A stretch of DNA of 64,000 nt from Trissonchulus latispiculum (taxonomy: Eukaryota; Nematoda; Enoplea; Enoplida; Ironidae). The notes below the pieces were generated by a model that was given only the letters and a program-made list of their open reading frames with translations, was not told the DNA's origin and ran no database searches. This document shows positions 24,431 through 34,699 of the stretch, in pieces (the stretch's first letter is position 1; each line of letters begins with the position of its first letter). The translations under genes and the position numbers were made by a program. The stretch is from positions 1 to 64,000 of the forward strand of contig JASAND010026207.1 of NCBI GenBank assembly GCA_030248195.1, in the 5' to 3' direction.

Positions 24431-24940
24431 TTTGGTTTACTAAGCTTGTGTCTCGAAACGTTTTTGAATTTCACTACTATGGTGCAGTACACACAAAAAC
24501 TGTGGAAATAAAGCTGATGACGCAAAAAACAGAAACCGAGTTTTGTTTCAATAAACTATTCAGGTTAAACGTATAGAGATTAAAGTAAAATGCATTTCTT
24601 CCGGTGCAACTGTTCTGAAGAAGTAGTGAAAGTATTTGCTTACAATCCGGGTTATTAACATTATTTAGATTTTTGTACCGGTCGTTACTTAGTCAGAGAA
24701 CTATTGTAGGTAATTATAAGTTGGAAACTATTCATAGAATTTCATTATTGTTATTTTAGCAAGGGGCCCACTTTAATGAAACGGCAACCGTTTTGTCTTG
24801 CAATCAGTGTGGGTTGGTTTTGGGGGCAGTTATTGCATCAACCGTAGGCGGCTTGCTCAGAAAATGGGAATTACTGCTTAAATTGAGTTGGTTTTCATAG
24901 TTGGCGCAAATCATTCTAGTTGTTTCCATTATGTTGCAAA

Positions 24941-24950
24941 GTATTTAAGC
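24941..24950 (+). promoter_or_regulatory. TATA-like box of gene 1
   Basis: GTATTTAAGC lies 50 bases before the ATG of the signal-peptide exon. The identical decamer lies 56 bases before the paralogous ATG (52061-52070), preceded in both by a similar AGTTGTTTC word, although the DNA between differs. Conservation and position suggest a core promoter; the transcription start is not known. Confidence 0.5.
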
Positions 24951-25000
24951 AAGTGCTACATTACGACATTCCAGTTGATTTATCCTTTAACGGGGCGGAA

Positions 25001-25085
25001 ATGTTCCTGTTTGCTCTATTGTTGCCAACTTCGCTGTCAGTTGGCCAAACTACAGGACCTCCACAAACTATGACCAGAACATTAG
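25001..25085 (+). CDS. gene 1 exon 1: signal peptide
   Basis: ATG 25001 opens a 28-codon exon ending at a GTAAGC donor (25086), leaving phase 1. The product begins MFLFALLLPTSLSVGQ, a compact hydrophobic core ending in small residues: a typical secretory signal peptide with likely cleavage near SVG-Q. A short Thr/Pro-rich mature start follows. The start is supported by the paralogous exon at 52127-52211, which has the same length, the same donor phase and the same SLSVGQT and M-x-RTLG positions despite changes elsewhere. Confidence 0.8.
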
Positions 25086-25184
25086 GTAAGCATATTTGCT
25101 TATTGAAAGTAAACGGGAACATTTCTGAAAGCTAGTTTTGGAAATGACTTTAAGCTTTACTGGTCTAACTTAAACCCGAAATTT

Positions 25185-26405
25185 GCGGCCCATACCTGCC
25201 AGGCGGCCCGCACAGGACCGGCCCGCGGCCCGCATACAAAAGTTTTGGCCCGCAAACGCCCTCACTGTCTTTTAATGTCTTCCGAAGTTATGTGTATTTA
25301 AAGATGAGCTTTAGTTAAGCAAGTTAACTATCAACATTTATATAGTTTATACAAATATTTTTCAGTCAAGACATTCTCTGTACTTTTGCAGAAGTACAGA
25401 GTCTTCAATACTTAGGTAGTGTAATTTATTCAAACGACACTCATGCAGTTAACTGTTAAAACTTAATCAATTTGACCATTTAATTTGCACCTACTTTCCC
25501 TCTGAAAACAACAAAATATCACATGTTTGGCACAGGACATGTTAAAGCGAAAGCTACACTAATGGTGTTTTGTAATTTTCTCACGCAAGTCGAATAACTT
25601 CGAGTTCGAAGGAGGAACGTCCAATTTGAAGGCCCAACGACGTTCCTGGCCAGACGCCGGCAGTTAGCGGCAAGTGGGTGCGTCCCTTGTTTTTACTACA
25701 TGTTTTCTCTAATTGCAGAAAATGTTTTCTCTTCCAGCAGCGAAAACCAACTTTTATCATGTTGCACAAAGGTTCATAAAAAGATTTTCAGCTTTAATCG
25801 TATATTCCACGAATCCACAAAAAGGCACATTGATATGCGGTCATTGTGTTGGAAGGCGGTTGTAGGTAGATAGACGAAAACACTTTCCAAATATTTTCGA
25901 CATAAAAGCAACACGTTCTTAACAAAAGATACGGCATTTTATATAATCAATTGATTTTATGTTTCCTGGTTTCAAAAAATTCGGACATTCGGTGGGAGTT
26001 GAACCCGCGAAATTTTGCACACTAGGAGCACATTCTGCCAACTGAGCTACGAAAGCACAGTAGAATCAAGCTTGTCGAAGTTCGTGCACCAATGCTCATG
26101 ATAGTTAGGCCGTCGTCCTAAAATTTAGGCCACCAAAATCTTTTCATTTAATATAAGGAAGACATAATCATTTACACTGTAGGGATTTTGTGATGAAAAA
26201 CAATTGCATCGCGTCGAAGGCGCGAAATATTTTAAGGAAAATCACTGTGTTACTTAAGCTTAGGTACAATAATTAACGTTGTTCCACATCTTAAGACATG
26301 GCCTTAGCTATGGCTTACAAAGAAACCAAGCTCCAAAAATTGGCCCGCATCGGCCTGCGCGGGCCGCTGCGGGTACTAAATTTGGGCCCGCCCCGGCTGC
26401 GTCAA
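25185..26405. repeat. region bounded by GGCCCGC-word repeats
   Basis: GC-rich clusters of GGCCCGC/GCGGGCC words occur at 25185-25260 and 26335-26405, in otherwise AT-rich DNA inside intron 1. Both clusters include AAATTTG next to GGCCC. Between them lies AT-rich sequence with a minus-strand tRNA-like segment. This may be another word-built element or two fragments of one. Confidence 0.45.
25985..26058 (-). repeat. tRNA-like sequence (SINE head or tRNA pseudogene)
   Basis: On the minus strand CGTAGCTCAGTTGGCAGA fits the D arm with an A box and GGGTTCAACTCCCACC the T arm with a B box; the anticodon arm is irregular. The 3' side reads CCGAATTTTTTG, shared in part with the tRNA-like sequence at 17933 (CCCGAATTTTT). 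A shared non-tRNA tail points to one SINE family rather than tRNA genes. Confidence 0.6.
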
Positions 26406-26828
26406 ATATATGTAACTGGTCGCGTTTTATGGATAATGCGGACAAAAAGAATGGAGCTATCTCCACAAACATATTGATTAGCTAAAAGTACATAGATGGT
26501 TTCTTTGGGAAGTTATGGAATTGATAGCTTGACGTTTGCTTATCCAATAATATTAACTTTTCGAAACCACCATGATTTGAAATACCCTTATTATTTATAT
26601 AGAAATTAGTTATAAAATAAATTATAATAGAAAATTCTTTCAATAACAAAATGTGCACAGGTCAATTTATTCAACAAATGTATATTGACAACTTTTTGAA
26701 CATGGTATATATAATATAAAGAAAGAAAAAAGAAATCTGTACTCAGAAAAAGGTAAGCATTTAATTTCAAACTACACAAATGTTAAGCACATAAGTATAT
26801 AAAATAACTTGCGCTTTAATGTGCCCAG

Positions 26829-26948
26829 AGCTGCTGTCAAGATTCCCAGGATCTTGCGAACAAGGCCAATTCGACTGTGGGGAAAAGTGCATTGACATTA
26901 GCAAATTCCATGACTGTGTGGAAGACTGCGCTGAAGGATATGATGAAC
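26829..26948 (+). CDS. gene 1 exon 2: LDLa module
   Basis: Predicted 120-nt phase 1-1 exon between a CCCAG acceptor and a GTAAGC donor. It encodes an LDL-receptor class A repeat: Cys-x6-Cys, then Cys-I-D, a Cys before VEDC, and an acidic end E-G-Y-D-E. The canonical Ca2+ site is DC-x-D-x-S-D-E; here it is altered (DCAEGYDE), so calcium binding may be weak. The sixth cysteine is not in the exon and would come from the next one (QC in E3, or TSKIC in E4). A second AG near 26851 in the same phase is an alternative start. No counterpart is seen in copy B. Confidence 0.75.
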
Positions 26949-27729
26949 GTAAGCGTTGCTGGTTAAAAACAGGCATCTCACTACAATTTATGAGATGCAA
27001 TGAATGTTATAAAGAATTTTTATTACTTATAATATTACTGATATTACTTTAGTATCGCACATATTGGGCTTCCAGCTACGAATTTAATTCTATTGAAATG
27101 GTAGCATATTGGAATTTGCTTCAACTTCTCGCTGTTAACAGTGTCAGCATGCATTAGAAATCTATCGAAACTTTCCTGCATAGCATGCCAAAATCAAAAA
27201 CTAGTTGTTGTGAGGCTATAAAGCAAAACCAGTAAAACTGAAGCAAGCCATATCCAATTAAAATACAAAAAGCGTAACATAGATCTTGGCAATTTCTGGA
27301 AACAGTCGAAAGTTGTTTGGATTTCTGCAAAATCGCCGAACTAGATTTGTTGTGCAATGTGTAGTCTGGCTTAAGAGTCGCAAGTGAGTTCATTAGGCCA
27401 TAGGCGTGCTGCTGCAGAGCTAACTGAGGTGGAATTCCAACACTACTGTGTCGGTTATTCATTTGTGATGTACTTTTTACAGAATGCTGCAATTAATTTC
27501 AGGACCACCGAGGTCTTACGAGGTTAAAAGAACAAGAATATAGTTAAATTGTTAAATAGTTAAATAGCATGTTAAGCTTGACTTTTCTGTATTAAACAGA
27601 GCCAACCGAGCCACTTTTTAAGGCGAAAATTAATTTTTTAAGATCCACGTCTTTTTGCTGAAAGAGTAAGTAAAGTAAAAGCAAAATTTTGAAAGAATGA
27701 AAGAAACTTGCACACCACTAATGAAAAAT

Positions 27730-27810
27730 GGGACACCTGGTGGGACTAGAACAGGGTCCACTGCTTAACGTGCAGACGCTCTAATCGATTGTGAAACAGG
27801 GCCACAGAGG
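27730..27810 (-). repeat. tRNA-like sequence
   Basis: On the minus strand CGATTAGAGCGTCTGC resembles a D arm to anticodon segment, and CCCTGTTCTAGTCCCACCAGG a T arm with one base lost from the B box. Acceptor-like ends GGCCCTG and CAGGTGTCCC are near complementary in part. It is degenerate, best read as a tRNA-derived repeat. Confidence 0.5.
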
Positions 27811-28049
27811 AATGAGCGATAACCGGAATTCGAATCCAATGTGCACAACTTTCAGCGCAGTGCATTAGTGCAGGTACACAAGTGCAAAGAATGTTATGGC
27901 CCTTTACTGAGTTACGTTAATATTAAACGTAGAGCCGAAACGAACTATTTATCTGCTTAAAAATGTTACTACATATTAAAACTTTTCTGATTATAAAGGT
28001 GAGAGCAAGATCAGACGGCCAGAATAGGTGAGAGCAGGAGTAGTTGGCA

Positions 28050-28530
28050 ATAATGGATTAGACTAGGGCCATATAACTTTAAGTTTTAAATTGAAAAACA
28101 TTAGAATTAAACCTCATTAAACAAACAGGAGCTCGGATTAAATAGATTGAAATTTGATGTGGCGAGCTAAATGAGTTAACGGGAGTAAGCTTGCACCTAG
28201 TTCTTTAAACGACGAAGTATTATAATATTAATCTATTCGTGTTTTTCTATTCTTACTTCGAGCTAAAAACAGCAAGCAAACTTTAATAAGACTGTCTTGC
28301 TTAATCACAATTTCTTTAAAGATTAATTTTAATCCGTTTAATCCGCCATTTTCTACCTGTTTTTAATGGTCCTTAAGTTACGGGTACTAAACGGATTAAA
28401 ATTTGCCATGTTAAAACTGTAACCGACATTTCCGTATGAACGGATCAAATGGATTAAATTAATCCGTGTGCTAAAGCTAGTCTATTAAAATAGTCAATTT
28501 TAATGTTTTTCAATTGTTTAATCAAGCAGT
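28050..28530. mobile_element. inverted-repeat element built on a GGATTAAA word
   Basis: The left arm contains ATTGAAAAACATTAGAATTA (28091-28110) and the right arm, inverted, ATTGAAAAACATTAAAATTG (about 28494-28513). Between them GGATTAAA/TTTAATCC words recur (about 28135, 28330-28345, 28390, 28450-28465). It lies in an intron of gene 1 and is absent from the corresponding part of copy B. No coding capacity is seen. Confidence 0.6.
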
Positions 28531-29429
28531 AAAGAAACGTCAAAAAGACCATCCCTCTGATTTTTACCTGATTAACCCTACTATATTAATCTTTAAATAT
28601 AAGATGTAAGAGCTGCCTCTCTTTATCGTTCGACAGACATCGATGTTTCGATGTTCGACGTTTTATGATAGAATTCTAATATGACTAACGATATATACAA
28701 GGACTGTTTAACTCTCTCCTGCATGAATTTTCGCAAACTCGACTGCGCGCAATGACCGAGTCATTTTTGGCTGCTGTTCTTATTAACAGCACATAGAGAA
28801 ATCGGGCAGTCAAGTAATTCCTGTTCATTTTATACGTAAACCTTGAAGGGTCTCTGATGCACCCAGCAAAAGTTAGAAGCTGTCAAAGTCGAGTAATGTC
28901 GAAATTTCGCCTAAGCTGACACTTCTGGAAATTGAACGAAACTGGTTGCAGCTGAAGCAATTTTTGTAGCAGTAAAATAAGACCTAGCCCAAATAAATCT
29001 GCGAAACTGTCTCTATAAATTGAGTTATTTCTGCATGCATTTCAAGATAGCTCCAGGAAGCTCCCAATCACATACGCAAACATGGCACAGTTTTGATCAA
29101 ACTTTCACATCAGTCTTAAGGCTGTAGAAACAAAAGAACACAACATATTTTTGAGAATTTCTTTCAGGATATAGCAGGCTTGCATTTGATAAAAGGGCAC
29201 CAGAGATCTAGCATTGGACAGACTAATACTTTTTGCACTGACCAAACAACGTCCATTTTCACCCTCGTTACAAATTTGGAACGTTATGCCGGAAAGCATT
29301 AAGAATAATGATTGCACGTATTTGAAATTCGTTGAACAAATAACGCTTGCACTGCTGTGAACAACTCATATTTGTGAATTGATTAAGCTTGTTTACTTAA
29401 TTTTTACATATGGTAGCGTTTTGTTTCAG

Positions 29430-29524
29430 AATGTTGGTCTGGTAAAGTGAAATGTGATGGCTGTCGCTGCGTAGATGAATCGGTGGCTGACCTTGTATGC
29501 TTGGACCGTTCTAATTGTAAATAA
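29430..29524 (+). CDS. gene 1 exon E3: Cys-rich exon ending in a stop codon
   Basis: Follows a TTTTGTTTCAG acceptor and enters in phase 1. It supplies the cysteine that would close the E2 LDLa module and then reads a six-cysteine segment (CDGCRC... VCLDRSNCK) to TAA at 29522-29524. Spliced after E1 and E2 it would give a secreted protein of roughly 95 residues with no membrane segment. In copy B the matching 75 nt differ at five sites: three synonymous, one Leu/Ile and one TAA/TAG, so the frame and the stop were maintained. Full-length transcripts would have to skip it. Confidence 0.7.
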
Positions 29525-29850
29525 GATTATTCTACTGTAACTAAACGCATTAGTTTGTAGTGTAGGAAATAACGCAACTTTTAGCTTTAATAAATCTTAA
29601 CACAATTTTGACTATTTTGACTACAAGCCAAAACGCGTTAATATTGATGCCTCAGACTTTGCCTATCTTTAGAGAATTGCTACTGCTTTGTCAGCTAATT
29701 CCCCTACCTAAATTTATCATAGCAGCCTTGACAACAATTAGGAGTTAGTTTTATACCTATAAAATGTCGTGGATAAGCAGTTGCTGACGAATTTGCAGTC
29801 GAAGTTTTTGGAAATCGACAGAATGGCCGATGAAAAAACACGGCTTTATA

Positions 29851-30531
29851 ACCATAGCTGGGGCTTCCAAATTAAATCCAAGTCTTAATGACTTTACTGC
29901 TCACCCTGCTGTACCGATTCCAGTTTGAAGTCTAATGGTGGTCAACTCTAATATAGTTTAAACTGCAAATAGAGGGGGCTCAATCAGTGCATATATAAAG
30001 ATTACAAGTTGTAGTGTTGTAAAACAACTGACTTTTCATCTAAAGTAAAACTTGAAAGCACTAAATAAAATTCTTTCCTTGGATCTCTATTCAGTGGCTT
30101 GTCAAAGTCATTTGTTACGCGCAATTAATAAGATAAGTTGAAATTTCTGAAATTTTGTCAGATTCTGAATGACTTGACTCGTTGGCAATAACTTTAGCAC
30201 ACGGTAATAGAGATAATTTTATAAAGATTTAGAGATAAAAAATAATTTTTAAAGTTTACATTAATTATAATACTTAAAAGGTTAGTTTACGCCTTCCGTT
30301 TTCAGGTTTTATCAGTTAAATTTTCAATTTAGATGAAAACTTGTTTTGCAACACTACTTTTTGTAATCTTTATATATCCACTGATGGGGGCCCCCTCTAT
30401 TTGCACTTCAAACTATATTAGAGTTGGCCACCATTTGACCTTTCCATTAGACTTTAAATTGGAAAAGGCACAGCAGGGTTCGCAATAAAGTCGTTAAGAC
30501 TTGGATTTAATTTGGGGGCCCCAGCTATGGT
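29851..30531. mobile_element. inverted-repeat element with about 200 bp arms (MITE-like)
   Basis: The left end ACCATAGCTGGGGC and right end GCCCCAGCTATGGT are inverse; the match continues inward for about 200 bases (for example AAATTAAATCCAAGTCTTAA on one arm and its inverse on the other, TCTTTATATA near the inner ends). Copy B at 55715-55735 runs from the left flank to the right flank without it, so it inserted into copy A after the duplication. No coding capacity. Confidence 0.85.
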
Positions 30532-30734
30532 CATCAAGCCAAAACAGTTTCAAAATGTTCTTTCTATTGACCCAATCGATTAAGAAACTGAACTTCGCTT
30601 TGCACTCTCACTCTACCTATTAAACTATTTTCTGAAAGAATTCGCAAATTCTTACCAACTCCAATTGTTTCTTGGGCACTTACATGACCTACTTATGGTT
30701 TTCCAGACGCTATTGGCGATTTATTAAACAAGTG

Positions 30735-31531
30735 CAATTTTTCGGAATATTTGTAGACTTAACAAAATTTTTCTGCCTGAAGCCGCTTATATCATTCGAA
30801 CCCTCTATCAAATAGCTGGGGACCCTTTTTTAATTTTTATCAAATCGCTCTTCGTTGTAGGGAAATTGGCTCAAACATATTCGGAACCTGAATTTTGACT
30901 ACTTTTCCCAGCTTTGTCAAGCGATTACTTCAGCTAGAAAACAGGAATCGGAGCAACTAAAAAAGGGTCCCGGGGTATTTTTGTGTTGAACACATGTGTT
31001 CAATGACATCCCTCCAGCTGGCATAATAAATGCTGAAAAAAATTGGTCGCATTTTGACAAAAACAACATTTTCAAACATTGCAGCTTATGGGATGGCAAT
31101 ATGAAGATGATCATGCCTGGGGTAGTTGGCCTCAGTGGGAGCTTCAAATTGACACAAATAGTGCAATCTCGGACCTACGTAGCTAATGAAGTTATGGATA
31201 ATTTGACTTCTGCTAAAATGACCGGTTTTGGACGTCAAAATATGAAAATCGGCTATATCTCACGATAGCGAAAAGATAGAAAGATGCTTCAAAAAGTAAA
31301 GATGTAGAGCTCGACGAGATCTTTCGAATGAATATAATTATAAAAATGGATATCGTAGTGTGCTATCAAAAATAGGCAAAAATCGTCCAGGTCGCAAATG
31401 TCGCATTTTTGAAGCGAGATTGAAGAAGGGGTCTTAGAATGCTAGAATAAGTTATTTTGAACAGTTTCGTCTAATTTCAACTTGATTTGGGGCGTCTGCG
31501 AACAATATGTGCCCAAAAGGAATCACCTTAA
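30735..31531 (+). mobile_element. TTAA-target element, family A copy 2 (left end lost)
   Basis: Matches 9560-10310 and ends GGAATCACC next to TTAA at 31528-31531, the inverse of the start at 9343. The next bases (ACCGAAAGGAGACAAAAATG) continue in copy B after an uninterrupted TTAA near 55984 (TTTAAAGCGAAAGG), which is the empty site. The first 200 or so bases of the family are missing here. No transposase frame. Confidence 0.8.
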
Positions 31532-31617
31532 ACCGAAAGGAGACAAAAATGTGTGTGGAAAACTGTGATCACTCATACATCACTAATAATTGTCACAGCA
31601 GCACAGTTTTAATTTAG

Positions 31618-31743
31618 GTACAAGTAAAATCTGCAGCATCGAAGATCAACCAATATTTCAGTGCCGCAACAATCCATGCATTTGTGTATTTCAAGACTGG
31701 GTGCTGGATGGAGTCAACGATTGTGGCGACTGGTCTGATGAAG
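31618..31743 (+). CDS. gene 1 exon E4: LDLa module
   Basis: A 126-nt phase 1-1 exon between a TTTAATTTAG acceptor and a GTAGCA donor. It encodes an LDLa repeat with the intact calcium-type signature D-G-V-N-D-C-G-D-W-S-D-E and four cysteines upstream (ICSIEDQ... QC... PCIC). The final LDLa cysteine comes from E5, whose first residues complete SDE-D-R-C, which supports direct splicing of E4 to E5. Compared with copy B (56084-56209) it has six base differences, all synonymous third positions, so strong protein-level selection has acted. LDLa modules bind ligands outside the cell. Confidence 0.88.
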
Positions 31744-32220
31744 GTAGCAACGGTACTTCGACTACAGCTTATGAAATCAGGCGCCAACTGAATTATAGTA
31801 GCATATTTGCTTTTACATTTCAATTAATTCAATATCAAACCAGAACAAAGCGTTGCGCTTATTCCGTTTTCCGTACTTCAAGCCAATTCGTTACTTATTT
31901 GGGCACCATTTTTCAATGTTCCGTTTTCAATTTACAAGTTTGACGCTATATGAGGAAGAACAATTTTTCTAATAAGGTTTTCAATGATTGTTCAGTTTGG
32001 ATCCAACAATGTTTCAGTCACAAACACAGGTACCATAGTAGCTTCTGAAACAGGCGAATCTTGCGTATCTTATCTCCACATTGTTCTCACAAAACATAAA
32101 GAAAAACTTTAATAGTAATTTATTGTCATTCATTGGATGCAATGCTGCCCTAAAACAGGAGGTAACATATGACTGTTGGCTGCTGCAAAACGCACTTCGT
32201 TAGCTAATACTAATTTTCAG

Positions 32221-32343
32221 ACCGATGTGAACTCGAAGGCCCTGAATCAGTGTGTCCCTTTGGTGCGACTTGCCACTTCCATTCCCCGGACAATATCCAG
32301 TGCATTTGTCCACCGGGGTTTGAAACAAATGGAACTTATTGTA
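32221..32343 (+). CDS. gene 1 exon E5: EGF-like module
   Basis: A 123-nt phase 1-1 exon between a CTAATTTTCAG acceptor and a GTAAGC donor. It first gives the closing cysteine of the E4 LDLa and then an EGF-like fold: C-PFGAT-C, a loop, then QCICPPGFETNGTYC with the C-x-C-x-P-G-F pattern and an N-glycosylation sequon (NGT). Copy B (56912-57034) differs at six sites, four synonymous plus His/Tyr and Phe/Tyr, which indicates purifying selection. Its role is extracellular, beside the LDLa modules. Confidence 0.88.
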
Positions 32344-32581
32344 GTAAGCTCGATTGCATTTTCAACTAAAAACAACATTCTCACAATTATTAAACAAAAA
32401 TCAGATATGAAAGCTGAGAATCAAAGATTTTCTAAGTTAGCTGAGCGTGATTCAGATTAGGAGATTAGGTTTACTGCAAACTCAGGTCAACCGAGAGTCC
32501 GGTTTCTATTTACCACGATTTACATCCCACAATTGTTTTGTTTCACGGCAATGTAACAGTAAAAGCTTACCATCCTTGCAG

Positions 32582-32618
32582 AATGTAATACGGGTTGTAA
32601 TACGAGTCGAAGACGCAG
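32582..32618 (+). CDS. gene 1 candidate exon E6
   Basis: A short 37-nt candidate between a CATCCTTGCAG acceptor and a GTATGG donor, entering in phase 1 and leaving in phase 2: CNTGCNTSRRR. Phase 2 matches the entry of E8, so E6 and E8 together would add a six-cysteine segment after the EGF module. In copy B a large inverted-repeat element is inserted just after the acceptor. Evidence is splice signals and phase only; with E6 skipped, E5 would need another phase-1 acceptor. Confidence 0.45.
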
Positions 32619-32776
32619 GTATGGGTGCATTTCCAATGCATATACAATCAAACACTTTTCAGTTTGCAATTAATTTTAGTTGGCACCTACAATTTGAACT
32701 TATCTTTCAGCTTCATAAGTGGGTATTCAGAGCTTGAAGTTCGTGTGTTTATTTTGACGGGTACCATATATTTCAG

Positions 32777-32897
32777 TAGAAACAACTACGGCTGCCAGTT
32801 CCTCTGCAGCCTTTTCAAGTAATTCAACTGGAGAAGGTGTTACTTGGGCTTTTAATTCAACTGTGCCGTCTGTTTACATGAATACCTCCTCGCCTTT
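32777..32897 (+). other. conserved block with Ser/Thr-rich frame, probably not coding
   Basis: After a TTTCAG a frame reads a Ser/Thr-rich stretch (TTTAASSSAAFSSNST) to a stop. It aligns with 58540-58660 in copy B, but the five base differences are all non-synonymous in that frame, one making a stop. Another frame gives NNYGCQFLCSL and stops. I therefore do not call it an exon with confidence. Confidence 0.3.
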
Positions 32898-33018
32898 GCC
32901 ATGAAACATTAAACATTACATTTAACCCGTAATGCTGTGCTTAAAGACAGAAAATGTTAACAATATTTGTGCCAAATTGACTACGTTACAATTGACTATG
33001 TTACTTGACTGAACGCAG

Positions 33019-33119
33019 TGTCAAGTTAAGAGGTTGCATGATTTCACGTAAACTAAGTGGTCACAAGTGTGACAGATCTCCTAATGCCCATCGGTGCAGC
33101 ATTCGTGCATGTTTTAACA
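33019..33119 (+). CDS. gene 1 candidate exon E8: Cys-rich
   Basis: A 101-nt candidate after an ACGCAG acceptor, ending before GTAAAA, entering in phase 2 and leaving in phase 1. It encodes four cysteines (GCMISRKL... HKCDRS... HRCSIRACF) and fits E6 on its left and a phase-1 exon on its right. Copy B (58778-58878) has the same length but a TGA in this frame and Tyr for one Cys, so the copy there is dead. I recognise no domain family. The polypyrimidine tract is weak. Confidence 0.42.
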
Positions 33120-33431
33120 GTAAAAGACAATTTCAGTTTATTTATGACAAGACAGTTCAATTTATACAACAGTGTGTGTTTAGTCCACACTATAAACAAA
33201 CAGACAGTGTATGATCTTCTGATCAAGGAAGACTTGAAACTTTGAAAAGATAAAACTTTTGTCGCTTTCTGCATTTTGGTTGAACCCACGGTATTTCTAA
33301 GCAAACTGACTAGACATCATTGGCTGGTCCAAAGTTGTTAAAATATATGATCTGCCTGATTGTAATGCCATGGATCGTCGACAGTGCTTCCGCAAGTCTT
33401 AAGCCTTAAGCCTTAACTGCTTCAGTCTTAA

Positions 33432-34440
33432 GGTGGTGGTATCCTTTTCTGCAGTGCTTTTGTGGTGATTGTTTTTGAAACGCTATAACTTTCGCAATTT
33501 TGGGAGTTGCAAAGAGGTTTATACATCGTTTTAAAGCTTATTATCTGTAAATGCACATGAGCTTACAGAACTGGCAAAATTAGCAAAAAATAGCAGAAAT
33601 TTTCTGACAAGCTGACATCTAAGAGGATGAATATAGACCAAACGTTTTTGAACATCGATTTCTCAAAACTGAAGAATCAGTCAAAAGTTCTTTTTGTTCC
33701 ACGATATGAAGGACATATGGGCCGAGGGACTTTATTTTGGATTTGGCTCAGCACGTCTTAACGGTCGAGAAAATCGGCCAAATGCACAGTAACACGAAAT
33801 TTCGCAACTTCGCATTGAGTTTTCTTGCTACTTAATATGTTTTAGATCAAACCAAGAAAAACGTCCCTCCGCAGAAGTGTGAATTTCGTTTCTGCCGAAA
33901 ATCTCCGGAATCCGTCGAGTAGTTTTTGAGAAATCGATGTTCGAAACAAAATAATCACAGTTTTGCCAACATGGTTTTTCGGCCAAATCTGTAGCTGAAG
34001 TCAATAAAGTCCGGCTAATAGGCATTCATAAAATGTGCATTTGGACGATGTATGGATTGAGTATAACTAAACAAATTTTGTCCTTAACATGTGGCAGTAA
34101 TTTTGAAAAAACTGATTTCCTCGAAAATGGCCATTTTTAGACCCCAAAAACAGTTTTTTGCTTATACTGACTTAACCACTCTAGATAGCTCAAAGGTTGT
34201 AAGAGCAAAAATGTTCATTTTCGAGTCCTCTTTCCAGCCATACCAACCAATCCCGTGTCTTGTCTACCTACTGGGAGCGTAAGGCCAAAAACCAAAACTT
34301 TCTTATCTTTTGGCCTAAGAATACGGGACTGGTCCTAAAATGTTAAAGAGCACGGAAATAGGTTAGTTCGTAAGTTTTAGCCCTTTGCGTAAAGGATTAA
34401 AGCCGTAGGAGTCAAAAATACCCGAAAGGAAACCAGCACC
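33432..34440 (+). mobile_element. TTAA-target element, family B copy 1, inserted in exon E9
   Basis: About 1009 bp between TTAA at 33428-33431 and TTAA at 34441-34444, with inverted ends GGTGGTGGTATCC and the inverse of GGTGCTGGT. It matches 62597-63576 along its length. Copy B has a single TTAA at the aligned exon position (GTGTCTTAACCATC, near 59155), so the insertion split exon E9 of gene 1. An internal inverted pair (ATCGATTTCTCAAAA near 33653 and its inverse near 33922) is present. No transposase. Confidence 0.88.
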
Positions 34441-34469
34441 TTAAGCAAGTTCTTTATCGCAAGAATAGA

Positions 34470-34640
34470 AGCCCACTAAGGATGACAGACATTCTTTGTG
34501 GGCTTTTAGTTGACGACTGCGTCTATGCATCATTGAGTCGTAGATTCGTTCTCTGCAACGCTGGAAATTGGTCAGATACTGGCCAATGTATGAGTAGTCG
34601 TCCGGTTCCTGGTGATGCTAAATGCAAACCAGCAGGCGAA
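34470..34640 (+). pseudogene. gene 1 exon E9 remnant
   Basis: Right part of the exon that is whole in copy B (59118-59350). It keeps DDCVYASLSRRFVLCNAGNW and the WSDTGQC segment, which resembles the end of a sushi or hormone-receptor-type module (G-x-W-S-x5-C). The left part, near 33352-33400, has lost the acceptor present in copy B, and a 1 kb transposon separates the halves. Base changes against copy B are mostly non-synonymous. This exon is likely out of use in gene 1. Confidence 0.6.
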
Positions 34641-34699
34641 AGACATTCAACGAAACCCCATTCTTTGACAAGCACGTTTGAGTTAAATATACTGCATCA

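Noticed and set aside
32777..32897. Ser/Thr-rich stalk exon in both gene copies
   Set aside because: All five differences between copies change the amino acid or make a stop, unlike the true exons; kept only as a low-confidence block.
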